Of a stretch of 64,000 nt of DNA, positions 20,319 through 30,044 are shown one piece after another. The position numbers and the translations under genes were made by a program. Source of the stretch: Pannonibacter sp. SL95 (GTDB lineage Bacteria; Pseudomonadota; Alphaproteobacteria; Rhizobiales; Stappiaceae); the NCBI RefSeq assembly GCF_026672425.1, contig NZ_JAPPRC010000005.1:390957-454956 (forward strand). The letters are read 5' to 3'. Under the pieces are notes generated by a model. It did no database searches, had not been told where the DNA came from, and worked only from the letters and a program-made list of their open reading frames with translations. Position 1 is the stretch's first letter, and the number at the start of each line of letters is the position of its first letter.

Positions 20319-22937
20319 ATGGCAAACAAGATGCTGATCGACGCGGCACACCCGGAGGAAACCCGGGTTGTCGTGGTCCGTGGCAATCGGGTTGAAGAAT
20401 TCGACTTCGAGGCAGCTAATCGCAAGCAACTGCGCGGAAATATCTACCTGGCCAAGGTGACGCGTGTCGAGCCGTCCCTGCAGGCCGCCTTTGTCGAGTA
20501 TGGCGGCAACCGGCATGGCTTCCTCGCCTTCAGCGAAATCCATCCGGACTACTACCAGATCCCGATGGCCGACCGGCAGGCGCTGATCGACGACGAACGC
20601 GCCGAAGACGAACGCCGTGAAGCCGCAGAGCGTGCCGCCCAGGCGCGCAAGAGCAGTGAAGCCGAAACCAGCGACGACGAAAACGACGGTGATAGCGACG
20701 GCGACGGCGATCACGACAATGATCGCCATGGCGACGACGACGCGGACCATGTCGAATCCGTTGGCGCTGAAGACGCCATGGAAGAAGTGCCGGAGCGCCG
20801 CATGCGCCAGCGCCGGCAGTACAAGATCCAGGAAGTGATCAAGCGCCGCCAGGTGCTGCTGGTCCAGGTCGTCAAGGAAGAGCGCGGCAACAAGGGCGCG
20901 GCCCTCACGACCTATCTGTCGCTCGCCGGCCGCTACTCGGTTCTCATGCCGAACACCGGTCGCGGTGGCGGCATTTCCCGCAAGATCACCCAGCCGACCG
21001 ACCGCAAGCGCCTGAAGAAGATCGCTTCGGAGCTGGATGTGCCGGAGGGCATGGGCGTCATCCTGCGCACTGCAGGTGCCAGCCGCACCAAGGCCGAGAT
21101 CAAGCGCGACTTCGAATATCTGATGCGCCTGTGGGAGAACGTGCGCGACCTGACGCTGAAGTCGTCGGCGCCCTGCCTCGTTTATGAGGAAGGCAGCCTG
21201 ATCAAGCGCTCGATCCGCGACCTCTACAACAAGGACATCGACGAGGTTCTCGTCGCCGGCGAGGAAGGCTATCGCGAGGCCAAGGACTTCATGCGCATGC
21301 TCATGCCGAGCCATGCCAAGAACGTCCAGCCCTACCGCGATGCCACGCCGATCTTCACCCGTTTCGGCGTCGAGCCGCAGCTTGACGCGATGTTCTCGCC
21401 GCAGGTCACCCTGCGTTCGGGCGGCTACATCGTCATCAACCAGACCGAAGCGCTGGTGTCGATCGACGTGAACTCGGGCAAGTCGACGCGCGAGCACAAC
21501 ATCGAGGACACCGCCCTCCAGACAAACCTTGAAGCCGCCGAGGAGATCACCCGTCAGTTGCGCCTGCGCGATCTGGCCGGTCTCATCGTCATCGACTTCA
21601 TCGACATGGAGGAGAACAAGAACAACCGGTCCGTCGAGCGCAAGCTCAAGGATTGCCTGAAGAACGACCGCGCCCGTATCCAGGTCGGCCGCATCTCGCA
21701 CTTCGGCCTGCTGGAAATGTCGCGTCAGCGCATCCGCACCGGTGTTCTGGAAAGCTCGACCACCGTCTGCCCGCATTGCCATGGCACCGGCATGATCCGC
21801 TCCGTGGAGTCGGTTGCGCTGCATGTGCTGCGGTCGCTGGAAGACTTCCTGCTGAAGGGCGTGACGCACAACATCATCGTGCGCACGAACACCTCCGTCG
21901 CGCTCTACATCCTCAACCAGAAGCGCAAGCACCTCGGTGACCTCGAAGCCCGTTTCGGCCTCGAGATTTCCATCCAGGCGGAAGATATCGGGCATGGCCA
22001 GCATTATGTGCTGGAGCGCTCGACGCTGATCGACCGCGAACGTATCCCCCTGCCCGCGCCGACCATGGTGCAGCCGCACATGATCGTCATGGACGAGATT
22101 GACGACGTGGTCGAGGAGATCGAGGAAGAGGAAGACGAGGAAGAAGTCGCCGCACCGGCCGCCAAGCGCTCGCGTGGCGCGGAAGTGTCCGAGGATGGCG
22201 AGAGCGAAGGCGAACGCAACCGCCGCCGCCGCCGCCGCAAGCGCCGGCGCGGTCCGGATGCTGGCCAGGCTGACGGCGCGTCCGAAGGCCGTGGCGAGAC
22301 TGGTGCTCCGCAGGCCGGCGGTGAGGCTTCCGGCTCCGCTGATGGCGAGAGTGACGAAGACGGCGAAGGCGAAGAGGGCGGTGACGAACAGTCCGGCCTC
22401 GGCGCTGACGGCGAAACCAAGCGCAAGCGCCGCCGGGGCCGCCGTGGCGGTCGTCGTGGCCGCCGCAATGGCGATCGCGAAGGTGACACCGGCGAAGACG
22501 GTCAGTCCGAGGAAGGTTCCGCTGACGAAGAGCGGTCTGCCGAGAGCCATTCCGCTGACAGCGAAGCCGATGCGGGTGACCAGTCCGGCGATCAGGCTGA
22601 CACCGTGATCGTCGGCGCCGCCGATGTCGCTCCGGCCGAGGTTGCTCCTGTCGAGCCGGTTGCCGCTGAGACCGCGCCTGAGCAGGACAGCGTCCGCCCT
22701 GCAGCCGCCGATGAAACGGTCACTGAAGCTCCGGCTGAAGCCGCCGCTCCTGAAGAGCCTGCCCCTGTCGCAGCTGCGCCTGCTGCAGAGCCCGCAGCCG
22801 TGGAAGAGCCCGTTGTTCCGGCCAAGCCGCGTGCCCCGCTGACACCTGTCGTGACCAGCGAAGGCAATGGCGATGACGACGGCGACGACGACAAGCCGAA
22901 GCGGTCCGGCTGGTGGCAGCGCCGCTCGTTCTTCTGA
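20319..22937 (+). CDS. rne: Ribonuclease E
   Basis: Endoribonuclease that starts mRNA decay and processes rRNA/tRNA; scaffold of the degradosome. From ATG 20319 (MANKMLIDAAHPEETRVVVV) the product is 872 residues. The N-terminal catalytic half has an S1 domain interrupted by an acidic insert (DENDGDSDGDGDHDNDRHG, about residues 115-150), the DNase I-like site (SIDVNSGKST, VIDFIDMEENKN) and the Zn-link CPHCHGTG. The C-terminal half is disordered, with alternating Arg-rich blocks (RRRRRKRRRG, KRKRRRGRRGGRRGRR) for RNA binding and acidic stretches, then a proline/alanine tail. The large acidic S1 insert is typical of alphaproteobacterial RNase E. Confidence 0.96.
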   Translation: MANKMLIDAAHPEETRVVVVRGNRVEEFDFEAANRKQLRGNIYLAKVTRVEPSLQAAFVEYGGNRHGFLAFSEIHPDYYQIPMADRQALIDDERAEDERREAAERAAQARKSSEAETSDDENDGDSDGDGDHDNDRHGDDDADHVESVGAEDAMEEVPERRMRQRRQYKIQEVIKRRQVLLVQVVKEERGNKGAALTTYLSLAGRYSVLMPNTGRGGGISRKITQPTDRKRLKKIASELDVPEGMGVILRTAGASRTKAEIKRDFEYLMRLWENVRDLTLKSSAPCLVYEEGSLIKRSIRDLYNKDIDEVLVAGEEGYREAKDFMRMLMPSHAKNVQPYRDATPIFTRFGVEPQLDAMFSPQVTLRSGGYIVINQTEALVSIDVNSGKSTREHNIEDTALQTNLEAAEEITRQLRLRDLAGLIVIDFIDMEENKNNRSVERKLKDCLKNDRARIQVGRISHFGLLEMSRQRIRTGVLESSTTVCPHCHGTGMIRSVESVALHVLRSLEDFLLKGVTHNIIVRTNTSVALYILNQKRKHLGDLEARFGLEISIQAEDIGHGQHYVLERSTLIDRERIPLPAPTMVQPHMIVMDEIDDVVEEIEEEEDEEEVAAPAAKRSRGAEVSEDGESEGERNRRRRRRKRRRGPDAGQADGASEGRGETGAPQAGGEASGSADGESDEDGEGEEGGDEQSGLGADGETKRKRRRGRRGGRRGRRNGDREGDTGEDGQSEEGSADEERSAESHSADSEADAGDQSGDQADTVIVGAADVAPAEVAPVEPVAAETAPEQDSVRPAAADETVTEAPAEAAAPEEPAPVAAAPAAEPAAVEEPVVPAKPRAPLTPVVTSEGNGDDDGDDDKPKRSGWWQRRSFF

Positions 22938-22960
22938 GCCGCTGCAAACGATCAAGACTG

Positions 22961-22994
22961 AAAACACCTCCGGGATCCGTCCCGGAGGTGTTTT
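22961..22994 (+). terminator. Rho-independent terminator of rne
   Basis: AAAACACCTCCGGG, six-base loop, CCCGGAGGTGTTTT: a 14-bp perfect inverted repeat ending in T residues, about 24 bases after rne. It also faces the convergent gene at 23010. Confidence 0.93.
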
Positions 22995-23009
22995 CGTTTC
23001 ACCGGCCCG

Positions 23010-23822
23010 TCACGGGCACACGACACCATTCTGCAAACCGCACTGGAAGAAGCCGGTGCCGCCGGTGTTCCACTGGATCAGCAGCCCGTAATTGTGGCTC
23101 TCGCCAATGGGATAGACAGGAGCGTTGAGAAACTTGTCCTGCACCGCCAGACGAAAGACATCGAGCGAAGCCATATCGGCGTTGCCGGTGTAGGTCTGGC
23201 AGGCCGCCTGCCATGTCATACCGCTGTCGACGTAGTTCTGGGTCGTCCAGACAGTCATGATGTTGCCGACAACCGCCGCAAACTGGTTGCCTGGCAGCAG
23301 CCCGGCGCCATAGCGATTTTCGGCGTCGGCCACGTTCGGATTGCCATTGCCAACCAGTTGGCAAGCCCCCTGCGGCCCATACAGCGCCGGGATCTGGTTG
23401 CCATAAAGGGCATTGGTCTGCGCCAGCACCGTGTTGGCACCGCTCGCGGTGTTGCAACTGTCAAAATACACCGTTGCCGGCAGGGACGGATGCGCGGCCA
23501 GGAGATTTGCAGCGAACTGGGCCTTGGCGAAAGGGCCGACATAATCCGCGTTTCCATGCGAGACGACATACACGTTCTGCCGCGTGTCCAGGGCTACAGC
23601 CGTGTTCATCGGCACCACCGCGTTCGTGTCGTCGCGCATGTAGAACACGTCATTCGCGCCATAGCGCCGCGAAACCCACAACGTGTCGATTGCATCGCGC
23701 GGGTTGTCGCAGATCGCCGAGGTCATGACGACGGCGCCATCCGCAAGCGCGGCGGAGAGTTGAGCAAGGGTCAGCACTGCGCCGCAGATAAGGCGTTTGA
23801 GAACCGGAAAGCGGATTGGCAT
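23010..23822 (-). CDS. Secreted protein of unknown function with possible clan CD His/Cys dyad
   Basis: A 270-residue protein starting with a signal peptide (hydrophobic core about residues 11-26, cleavage likely after ALA-27). ATG 23822 is chosen because it puts the signal peptide at the N-terminus; the frame is open upstream. The mature part has VYVVSHGNADYVG with His89 and, 34 residues later, TVYFDSCNTASGAN with Cys123. A hydrophobic strand followed by HG and another followed by acidic-S-C is the pattern of caspase/gingipain-like (clan CD) cysteine peptidases. Several further cysteines in the C-terminal half suggest disulfides in a periplasmic or exported protein. I do not recognise a named family; the peptidase idea is inference. 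Confidence 0.7.
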   Translation of the reverse strand: MPIRFPVLKRLICGAVLTLAQLSAALADGAVVMTSAICDNPRDAIDTLWVSRRYGANDVFYMRDDTNAVVPMNTAVALDTRQNVYVVSHGNADYVGPFAKAQFAANLLAAHPSLPATVYFDSCNTASGANTVLAQTNALYGNQIPALYGPQGACQLVGNGNPNVADAENRYGAGLLPGNQFAAVVGNIMTVWTTQNYVDSGMTWQAACQTYTGNADMASLDVFRLAVQDKFLNAPVYPIGESHNYGLLIQWNTGGTGFFQCGLQNGVVCP

Positions 23823-23883
23823 GGCAATCTCCCGATGTTTGTCCACACCGGGAGAGACGTTTGCGCCTGCGATCCGTGAGGTC

Positions 23884-25092
23884 TTACCCGCGCCGCTGCA
23901 TCCAGATGGCGAGGCGATCCAGAGCCTCCGCAATATCCGCCGTCGCGCCGGCAAACGAAAACCGCATGAAGCTTGCGCCATGGACCGGATCGAAATCGGC
24001 CCCCGGCGTTGCCGCAATGCCCGCTTCGGTCAGCATCGAGCGGGTAAAGGCCAGGGAGTCATCACAGAACCCGCCGATGTCGGCATAGACGTAGAAGGCC
24101 CCATCAACAGGCAACAGGCGGTCGAAGCCGATGCGCGGCAGGCGCTCGAGCAGCATCGACCGGTTGGCCGCGTAGCCGGCCTTGACGAGTTCCAGCTCGG
24201 CTGTGGCATCAAACGCCGCCGTGGCGGCGATCTGGGACAATTCCGGCGGCGAGATGTAGAGCGACTGGGCAATCCGCTCGGCCGGGCGCATCAGGCACTC
24301 GGGCAGGATCATCCAGCCGATGCGCCAGCCGGTCATGCAATAGTATTTCGAGAAGCTGTTGATCAGGATCACGTTGTCGGAGGTGGACAGTGCCGTCGCC
24401 TGCTGCCCCTCGTAGACGAGCCCGTGGTAGATCTCGTCGGAAATGAACCAGATGCCCTCGCCCTCACAGTAAGAGACGAGTTCAGCCAGCGCCTCAGGGG
24501 TCATCATCGTGCCCGTCGGGTTGGCTGGGCTCGCGACAAGAACACCCTTGACCGGTCCATTGGCGCGGGCGGCCTCGATCAGCTCGGGCGTCAGGCTCCA
24601 TCGTGTTTCCGGCCCGACCTCGATCTCGACCGGCACGAGCCCAAGCGCGCGGATGATGTTGCGATAGGCCGTATAGCCTGGCGCCGTCAGCACGATCCGG
24701 TCGCCCGGATCAAACGCTGCCAGAAAGGCGAGGTTGAACCCGGCCGACGATCCGGTCGTGACCATCACGCGCGCTTCCGGCACATCGACGCCATAGGTGT
24801 CGAGGTAGTGACGCGAAATCCGCTTGCGCAGCGACTGGATGCCGGCCGCCTCGGTGTAGCCGAGCCTGCCACCTTCCAGCGCCTGTCGGGCGGCGTTCAG
24901 AACCAGTGCCGGAGCTGGCGCGCCCGGCTGCCCGACTTCCATGTGGATGATGCTGCGCCCCTCGGCCTCCAGCTTTCGCGCTGCGGCCAGAATGTCCATC
25001 GCGATGAACGGATCAACGGCACTGCGGCGGGACGCGGAGAGCTTGGGACTGGACACGGCATAACCTCGAAGAACAGGAGGATCGGGACGCAT
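23884..25092 (-). CDS. Pyridoxal-phosphate aminotransferase, class I/II
   Basis: Cytosolic fold-type I aminotransferase, 402 residues, similar to aspartate/aromatic aminotransferases. The PLP lysine is in NSFSKYYCMTGWRIGW, the cofactor-stacking region in VMVTTGSSAGFNLAF, the NP motif in VASPANPTGTMM, and the PLP-binding aspartate in WFISDEIYHGLVY. The arginine binding the substrate carboxylate is likely in ASFMRFSFAG. The start may be internal (MDILAAARKLEAEGR), but the residues before it also align with typical N-termini (SRRSAVDPF). Substrate cannot be set from sequence alone. Confidence 0.9.
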   Translation of the reverse strand: MRPDPPVLRGYAVSSPKLSASRRSAVDPFIAMDILAAARKLEAEGRSIIHMEVGQPGAPAPALVLNAARQALEGGRLGYTEAAGIQSLRKRISRHYLDTYGVDVPEARVMVTTGSSAGFNLAFLAAFDPGDRIVLTAPGYTAYRNIIRALGLVPVEIEVGPETRWSLTPELIEAARANGPVKGVLVASPANPTGTMMTPEALAELVSYCEGEGIWFISDEIYHGLVYEGQQATALSTSDNVILINSFSKYYCMTGWRIGWMILPECLMRPAERIAQSLYISPPELSQIAATAAFDATAELELVKAGYAANRSMLLERLPRIGFDRLLPVDGAFYVYADIGGFCDDSLAFTRSMLTEAGIAATPGADFDPVHGASFMRFSFAGATADIAEALDRLAIWMQRRG

Positions 25093-25257
25093 GGCGCAGC
25101 TGGAAGGGCTGCGGACGTTTCCCTACTCCATCGCTGCCGCGCTGTCGCCCCATTCAATCAGTTGACTGGCGCTGAGAAGCGATACGGTTGACCTGCCAGC
25201 GGGGGCTGCCTACCCTTCCCTGACAAGGTTGCGCGAGGAAGACTGCCGACGGCGCGT

Positions 25258-26760
25258 GTGACAACGACCGCCGATACTGATCATGCAATGCAAGGTACGC
25301 CCGTGAGCGAGAAGACTGAGCTTTCCCCTGGTCGCACAGAAGGTTCGCTGGCCACATCCTGCCGCCGCCTGATTGCGCGAACACTGACCCGGACGTTGGC
25401 CCTGACGCTGTCTGGAGCGATGACCGCATCGCTGGCCATGACAGGCCTGTCCTCGCCTCTTCAGGCGCAGGGCGCCAAGATCCCGCTTGTGCGCGATGCA
25501 GAGACGGAAGAGCTGCTCCGGGACTACGCCCGGCCGATCTTCAAGGCGGCGGGCATCGACCAGGGTCAGGTCGAGATTATCTTGGTCAATGACAAGGATT
25601 TCAACGCCTTCGTACCCGACGCGCGGCGCATGTTCATCAACATCGGCGTCATCATGGACGCACAGACGCCGGGCGAGGTCATCGGCGTCATTGCCCATGA
25701 ATCGGGCCATATCGCAGGCCGCCATCTGGTCCGCCTGCGCGAGGCGCTCGCCAATGCGCAGATCATGTCGGTGATCGGCATGGTTCTGGGCGCCGGCGCC
25801 GTCGTGGCGGGTGCGTCACAAGGGGCCGGCGGCATCGATGGCAGCGGTGCGGCCATGGCCCTCAGCGCGGGCAGCATCGGCCAGCGCTCGCTGCTCGCCT
25901 ATCAGCGCGGCGAGGAGGCCGCCGCAGACAAGGCCGCGCTGAAATACCTCGAAATGACCGGACAGTCGGCAAGAGGCATGCTCAAAACCTTCGAGCGCTT
26001 CGCCGACCAGCAGCTTGTCGCCTCGAAATACACCGACCCCTACGCCCTTAGCCACCCGATGGCGCGCGAGCGCTACGCCTCGCTCGAGGCTGCCGCGGCA
26101 AAGAGCAAGTACTTCGACAAGCCCGCCCCTCCGGCGCTTCAGGCCCGGCATGACATGGTGCGGGCGAAGCTGATCGCCTTCTCCAGCCACCCCAATGCGG
26201 TTGCCCGCGTTTATCCCAGTTCTGACACCAGCCTTCCGGCCCAGTACGCCCGCGCCATTGCGGCGATGCAGTCGCGCGGGCGCGGCGCGTTGAAGGACAT
26301 CGATGCGCTGATCAAGCAACAGCCGGACAATCCGCATTTCCATGAGCTGAAGGGCCAAACCTTGCTCGAATCAGGCAAGCCGCGCGAGGCGATCCCCTCG
26401 TTCCAGCGCGCGCTGGCGTTGCGGCCGGACGAAGGCCAGTTCCACATCTGGCTTGGCTATGCGCTGGTCGGAGCCAATGACAAGTCGCTGCTGCCGGAAG
26501 CCGAGCGCGTGCTGCGCGCCGGCCTGGTGCGGGATCCGAATTCAGGGATCGGCTACAGCCAGCTCGCCATCGCCTTGGGCCGCCAGGGCAAGCAGGCCGA
26601 GGCGGATGTTGCGACCGCACAGGGCCTGTCGATGTCCGGGGACTTCGAAGGCGCGCGGCGCTATGCCGCCCGGGCTCAAAAGAATTTGAAGCCGGGTTCA
26701 CCGGCATGGCTGCAGGCTGATGATATTGTGGCGTATAAGCCGCCCAAGCTGGGACGCTGA
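25258..26760 (+). CDS. Periplasmic M48 metallopeptidase with TPR repeats (BepA-like)
   Basis: A 500-residue exported protease of the YfgC/BepA type, which in related bacteria degrades or refolds stalled outer-membrane proteins. A signal sequence (LALTLSGAMTASLAMTGLSS) is followed by the Peptidase_M48 domain with the zinc motif HESGH near residue 150 and the third ligand region RGEEAAADKAALKYLEMTG. The C-terminal 150 residues are TPR-like helices (NPHFHELKGQTLLESGKPRE, PDEGQFHIWLGYALVGAND). The listed start is GTG; an in-frame ATG at 25288 is equally possible. A DsbA-like gene follows 51 bases later, another envelope-folding function. Confidence 0.93.
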   Translation: MTTTADTDHAMQGTPVSEKTELSPGRTEGSLATSCRRLIARTLTRTLALTLSGAMTASLAMTGLSSPLQAQGAKIPLVRDAETEELLRDYARPIFKAAGIDQGQVEIILVNDKDFNAFVPDARRMFINIGVIMDAQTPGEVIGVIAHESGHIAGRHLVRLREALANAQIMSVIGMVLGAGAVVAGASQGAGGIDGSGAAMALSAGSIGQRSLLAYQRGEEAAADKAALKYLEMTGQSARGMLKTFERFADQQLVASKYTDPYALSHPMARERYASLEAAAAKSKYFDKPAPPALQARHDMVRAKLIAFSSHPNAVARVYPSSDTSLPAQYARAIAAMQSRGRGALKDIDALIKQQPDNPHFHELKGQTLLESGKPREAIPSFQRALALRPDEGQFHIWLGYALVGANDKSLLPEAERVLRAGLVRDPNSGIGYSQLAIALGRQGKQAEADVATAQGLSMSGDFEGARRYAARAQKNLKPGSPAWLQADDIVAYKPPKLGR

Positions 26761-26811
26761 ACCCTGCCCTTCTGTTGTCGGACCCTTGCCGGGTTCAGTC
26801 GGAGTTGACCC

Positions 26812-27585
26812 ATGAAACGCCTGCTTGCCGCCGCCGCTGCCTGTGCCCTCACCTGCGCAGTGACTTTCCTGCCTCTGCAGCCGTCACCCGCCCTGGCCCA
26901 GGACAAGCCGCTCGACAAGGCGGCCATCGAAGCCATCGTGAAGGACTATCTCCTCAACAATCCGGAAGTGGTGCGCGACGCCCTCGTCGAACTTGATCGC
27001 CGCGAAAAGGCCGAGGCCGAAGCCGCCACCGCCAAGCTTGTCGGCGACAGTTCCGGCATCCTGTTCAACTCGACGCGGCAGGTGGTGCTTGGCAACCCGA
27101 AGGGCGATGTGACGCTGGTCGAGTTCTTTGACTACAACTGCGGCTACTGCAAGCGGGCCATGTCCGACATGGAGCGCCTGATCGAGGAAGACCCGAACCT
27201 GCGCGTTGTGCTGAAGGAATTCCCGGTGCTTGGCCAGGGCTCGATCGAAGCCGCCCAGGTTGCCATCGCGGTCAACACGGTCGCCCCGGACAAGTACGGC
27301 GCCTTCCATTCGGCGCTGATGTCGAACCGTGGCAAGGCCGACCGGGCCATCGCCCTTGAAATGGCCAAGGACGCAGGCGTGCCGTCCAAGGATATCGAGG
27401 CAGCGATCCGTTCCGACGAGGTGCTTGCGACGCTCGAGGAGGTCTATGGTCTTGCCAACCAGCTCGGCCTGTCTGGGACCCCGGCCTATGTAATCGGCAA
27501 TGAAGTGATCCCGGGCGCCGTCGGCTATGACACGCTGAAGACGGCAATCGCCTCGGTGCGCAAATGCGGCCAGTCGAGCTGCTGA
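26812..27585 (+). CDS. DsbA-family thiol:disulfide oxidoreductase
   Basis: A 257-residue periplasmic protein: signal peptide (LLAAAAACALTCAVTFLPLQ, cleavage near ALA-Q), a short N-terminal helical region (DYLLNNPEVVRDALVELDRR), then a thioredoxin fold with the redox pair CGYC in FFDYNCGYCKRAM and the cis-proline in SGTPAYVIGNEVIPG. This architecture matches the Com1/ScsC-like subgroup, whose N-terminal helices can oligomerise the protein and give isomerase activity. It ends in two extra cysteines (KCGQSSC), which is unusual. Downstream of the M48 protease in the same direction. Confidence 0.93.
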   Translation: MKRLLAAAAACALTCAVTFLPLQPSPALAQDKPLDKAAIEAIVKDYLLNNPEVVRDALVELDRREKAEAEAATAKLVGDSSGILFNSTRQVVLGNPKGDVTLVEFFDYNCGYCKRAMSDMERLIEEDPNLRVVLKEFPVLGQGSIEAAQVAIAVNTVAPDKYGAFHSALMSNRGKADRAIALEMAKDAGVPSKDIEAAIRSDEVLATLEEVYGLANQLGLSGTPAYVIGNEVIPGAVGYDTLKTAIASVRKCGQSSC

Positions 27586-27630
27586 GCACCGCCACGGCGT
27601 CTTCTGGCAACTTTTCGTCAAGACTTCCTG

Positions 27631-27666
27631 GGGGCATGCGAACCATGCCCCCGTTCGGGGCTTTTC
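27631..27666 (+). terminator. Terminator after the DsbA-like gene
   Basis: GGGGGCATG-loop-CATGCCCCC, overlapped by a second CCCC-GTTC-GGGG hairpin followed by TTTT. The two stems share bases and are mutually exclusive. Confidence 0.7.
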
Positions 27667-27719
27667 CTGACGGCCGCAAATCCCTATAAGAGGTCGGACT
27701 TCGCGGCCCTGGAGACGGA

Positions 27720-28160
27720 ATGCCCGCAACCCTGTTCATTCTGAACGGCCCCAATCTCAATCGGCTCGGCACACGCGAGCCGGAGACCTATGGCCGGACC
27801 ACGCTTGCGGATATCGAGGCCCAGTGCCGTGCGACTGGCGCGCGCCATGGCTTCGACATCGTCTTCCGCCAGTCCAACAGCGAAGGCACCCTGGTCGACT
27901 GGATCCAGGAGGCAGGCGACGTCGCGCGCGGCCTCATCATCAATCCGGCGGCCTATACCCACACCTCGGTGGCCCTGCACGATGCGATCCGCACGGCGGC
28001 CATTCCGACGGTGGAAGTGCATCTGTCCAATGTCTTCGCCCGTGAGGCGTTCCGGCACCATTCCTATGTGTCGCCGGTCGCCCTGGGCGTGATCTGTGGC
28101 TTTGGCGCCAAGGGCTATGACCTGGCGATCGAGGCCCTGGCACACAAGATCGGCGCTTGA
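27720..28160 (+). CDS. aroQ: 3-dehydroquinate dehydratase, type II
   Basis: Third step of the shikimate pathway; forms a cytosolic dodecamer. The 146-residue product has the family start [20 protein letters not shown] with the catalytic tyrosine at the end of that stretch, [33 protein letters not shown] and the catalytic histidine in [18 protein letters not shown]. It heads the aroQ-accB-accC cluster, the usual order in Rhizobiales. Confidence 0.97.
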   Translation: MPATLFILNGPNLNRLGTREPETYGRTTLADIEAQCRATGARHGFDIVFRQSNSEGTLVDWIQEAGDVARGLIINPAAYTHTSVALHDAIRTAAIPTVEVHLSNVFAREAFRHHSYVSPVALGVICGFGAKGYDLAIEALAHKIGA

Positions 28161-28184
28161 CGCCAGAACCGAAAGAACTCCGTG

Positions 28185-28658
28185 ATGACCAAAGAAAACA
28201 ACGGTTTCGATAAGAATCTCATCCGTGAGCTGGCACTTCTCCTCGACGAGACCAACCTGTCGGAGATCGAGCTGGAGCAGAAGGACTTCCGCATCCGCGT
28301 CGCCCGCCAGCTGCGCATCGAAGCGTCGGTCCCGACTTATGCTGCCGCAGCTCCCGTTGCCGCGCCGGTCGCAGCAGCCGCCCCGGTGGCTGCCGTCGCA
28401 GAAGTGGCTGACCCGGCCAAGCACCCGGGCGTCGTGCCCTCGCCGATGGTTGGTACCGCCTACCTGTCGCCGGAACCGGGCGCGCGCCCCTACATCGAAG
28501 TTGGCGAGCGCGTCAACGAAGGCCAGACGGTCCTGATCGTCGAGGCCATGAAGACCATGAACCAGATTCCGGCTCCGCGCAGCGGCGTGCTGAAGCAGGT
28601 CCTCGTCAAGGACGCGCAGCCGGTTGAATACGGCGAGCCGCTCTTCATCATCGAATAA
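28185..28658 (+). CDS. accB: Biotin carboxyl carrier protein of acetyl-CoA carboxylase
   Basis: Carries biotin between the biotin carboxylase and carboxyltransferase in the first step of fatty-acid synthesis. 157 residues from ATG 28185; the adjoining GTG one codon upstream is less likely. An N-terminal helical segment and an Ala/Pro/Val-rich linker lead to the biotinyl domain with the biotinylated lysine in [13 protein letters not shown] and the thumb region [13 protein letters not shown]. accC follows after 11 bases, so translation is probably coupled. Confidence 0.97.
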   Translation: MTKENNGFDKNLIRELALLLDETNLSEIELEQKDFRIRVARQLRIEASVPTYAAAAPVAAPVAAAAPVAAVAEVADPAKHPGVVPSPMVGTAYLSPEPGARPYIEVGERVNEGQTVLIVEAMKTMNQIPAPRSGVLKQVLVKDAQPVEYGEPLFIIE

Positions 28659-28669
28659 GGGGCGACCTC

Positions 28670-30016
28670 ATGTTCACCAAGATCCTGATCGCCAACCGCG
28701 GCGAGATTGCCCTCCGGGTGCTGCGCGCCTGCAAGGAGCTCGGCATCTCGACGGTGGCGGTGCATTCGACGGCGGATGCCGACGCGATGCATGTGCGCCT
28801 TGCAGACGAGAGCGTCTGCATCGGCCCCGCCCCGGCACGCGACAGCTACCTCAACATCCCCTCGCTGCTCGCTGCCTGCGAGATCACCGGTGCGGATGCG
28901 GTGCACCCCGGCTACGGTTTCCTCTCGGAAAACGCCCGCTTTGCCGAGATCCTCGAAGCGCACAACATCACCTTCATCGGCCCGACGTCGGAACACATCC
29001 GCATCATGGGCGACAAGATCGAGGCCAAGCAGACTGCCAAACGCCTCGGCATTCCGGTGGTGCCCGGGTCTGATGGCGCCGTCGGCCCCAAGGACGACGC
29101 CCACGCCATCGCCCGCGAGATCGGTTTCCCGGTGCTCGTGAAGGCTGCTGCCGGTGGTGGTGGCCGCGGCATGAAGGTCGCCCTCACCGAAGCCGATCTC
29201 GACAACGCGCTGGCCACCGCTCGCGCCGAAGCCAAGGCTGCGTTTGGTGATGATGCTCTCTACATGGAGAAGTATCTCGCCAAGCCGCGCCACATCGAGA
29301 TCCAGGTTCTCGGCGATGGGCAGGGCAATGCCATCCATCTGGGCGAACGCGACTGCTCGCTGCAGCGCCGCCACCAGAAGGTGCTGGAAGAGGCCCCGTC
29401 CCCGTCCCTTAACGCTGGCCAGCGTGCCCAGATCGGCGAGATCGTCGCCGATGCCATGCGCAAGCTGAAGTACCGCGGTGTCGGCACGATCGAGTTCCTC
29501 TACGAGGACGGCGAGTTCTACTTCATCGAGATGAACACCCGTCTGCAGGTGGAGCATCCGGTGACCGAAATGATCACCGGCATTGACCTCGTCAACGAGC
29601 AGATCCGCATCGCCGCCGGCGGCACCCTTGGCCTGCGCCAGGAAGACGTGCTGTTCGAAGGTCATGCCATCGAGTGCCGCATCAATGCAGAAAACCCGCG
29701 CACCTTCGCCCCGTCGCCGGGCATGATCACCTACTACCACCCGCCCGGCGGGCTTGGTGTGCGCGTCGATTCCGGCGTCTATCAGGGCTACAAGATCCCG
29801 CCCTACTACGACAGCCTGATCGGCAAGCTGATCGTGCATGGCCGCAACCGCGTCGAATGCATGATGCGCCTGCGCCGCTGCCTCGACGAATTCGTCGTGG
29901 ACGGTGTGCAGACGACGATCCCGCTGTTCCGCGAACTGGTCGACAACCAGGACATCGCCAACGGCCAGTATGATATTCACTGGCTGGAGAAGTATCTGGC
30001 AGAGGACAAGGCCTGA
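28670..30016 (+). CDS. accC: Biotin carboxylase subunit of acetyl-CoA carboxylase
   Basis: ATP- and bicarbonate-dependent carboxylation of biotin on AccB. 448 residues, the standard length. Order: N-terminal pre-ATP domain ([20 protein letters not shown]), ATP-grasp domain with the glycine loop [12 protein letters not shown], metal ligands in [20 protein letters not shown], and the C-terminal domain ([20 protein letters not shown]). Tightly spaced behind accB; aat follows 28 bases later. Confidence 0.98.
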   Translation: MFTKILIANRGEIALRVLRACKELGISTVAVHSTADADAMHVRLADESVCIGPAPARDSYLNIPSLLAACEITGADAVHPGYGFLSENARFAEILEAHNITFIGPTSEHIRIMGDKIEAKQTAKRLGIPVVPGSDGAVGPKDDAHAIAREIGFPVLVKAAAGGGGRGMKVALTEADLDNALATARAEAKAAFGDDALYMEKYLAKPRHIEIQVLGDGQGNAIHLGERDCSLQRRHQKVLEEAPSPSLNAGQRAQIGEIVADAMRKLKYRGVGTIEFLYEDGEFYFIEMNTRLQVEHPVTEMITGIDLVNEQIRIAAGGTLGLRQEDVLFEGHAIECRINAENPRTFAPSPGMITYYHPPGGLGVRVDSGVYQGYKIPPYYDSLIGKLIVHGRNRVECMMRLRRCLDEFVVDGVQTTIPLFRELVDNQDIANGQYDIHWLEKYLAEDKA

Positions 30017-30044
30017 ACGGGGGCCTGAGGCCCCGGAAACGGTC

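Noticed and set aside
20316..22967. 883-codon minus-strand frame opposite rne
   Set aside because: Exact shadow of RNase E, including reversed low-complexity tracts; no independent signal.
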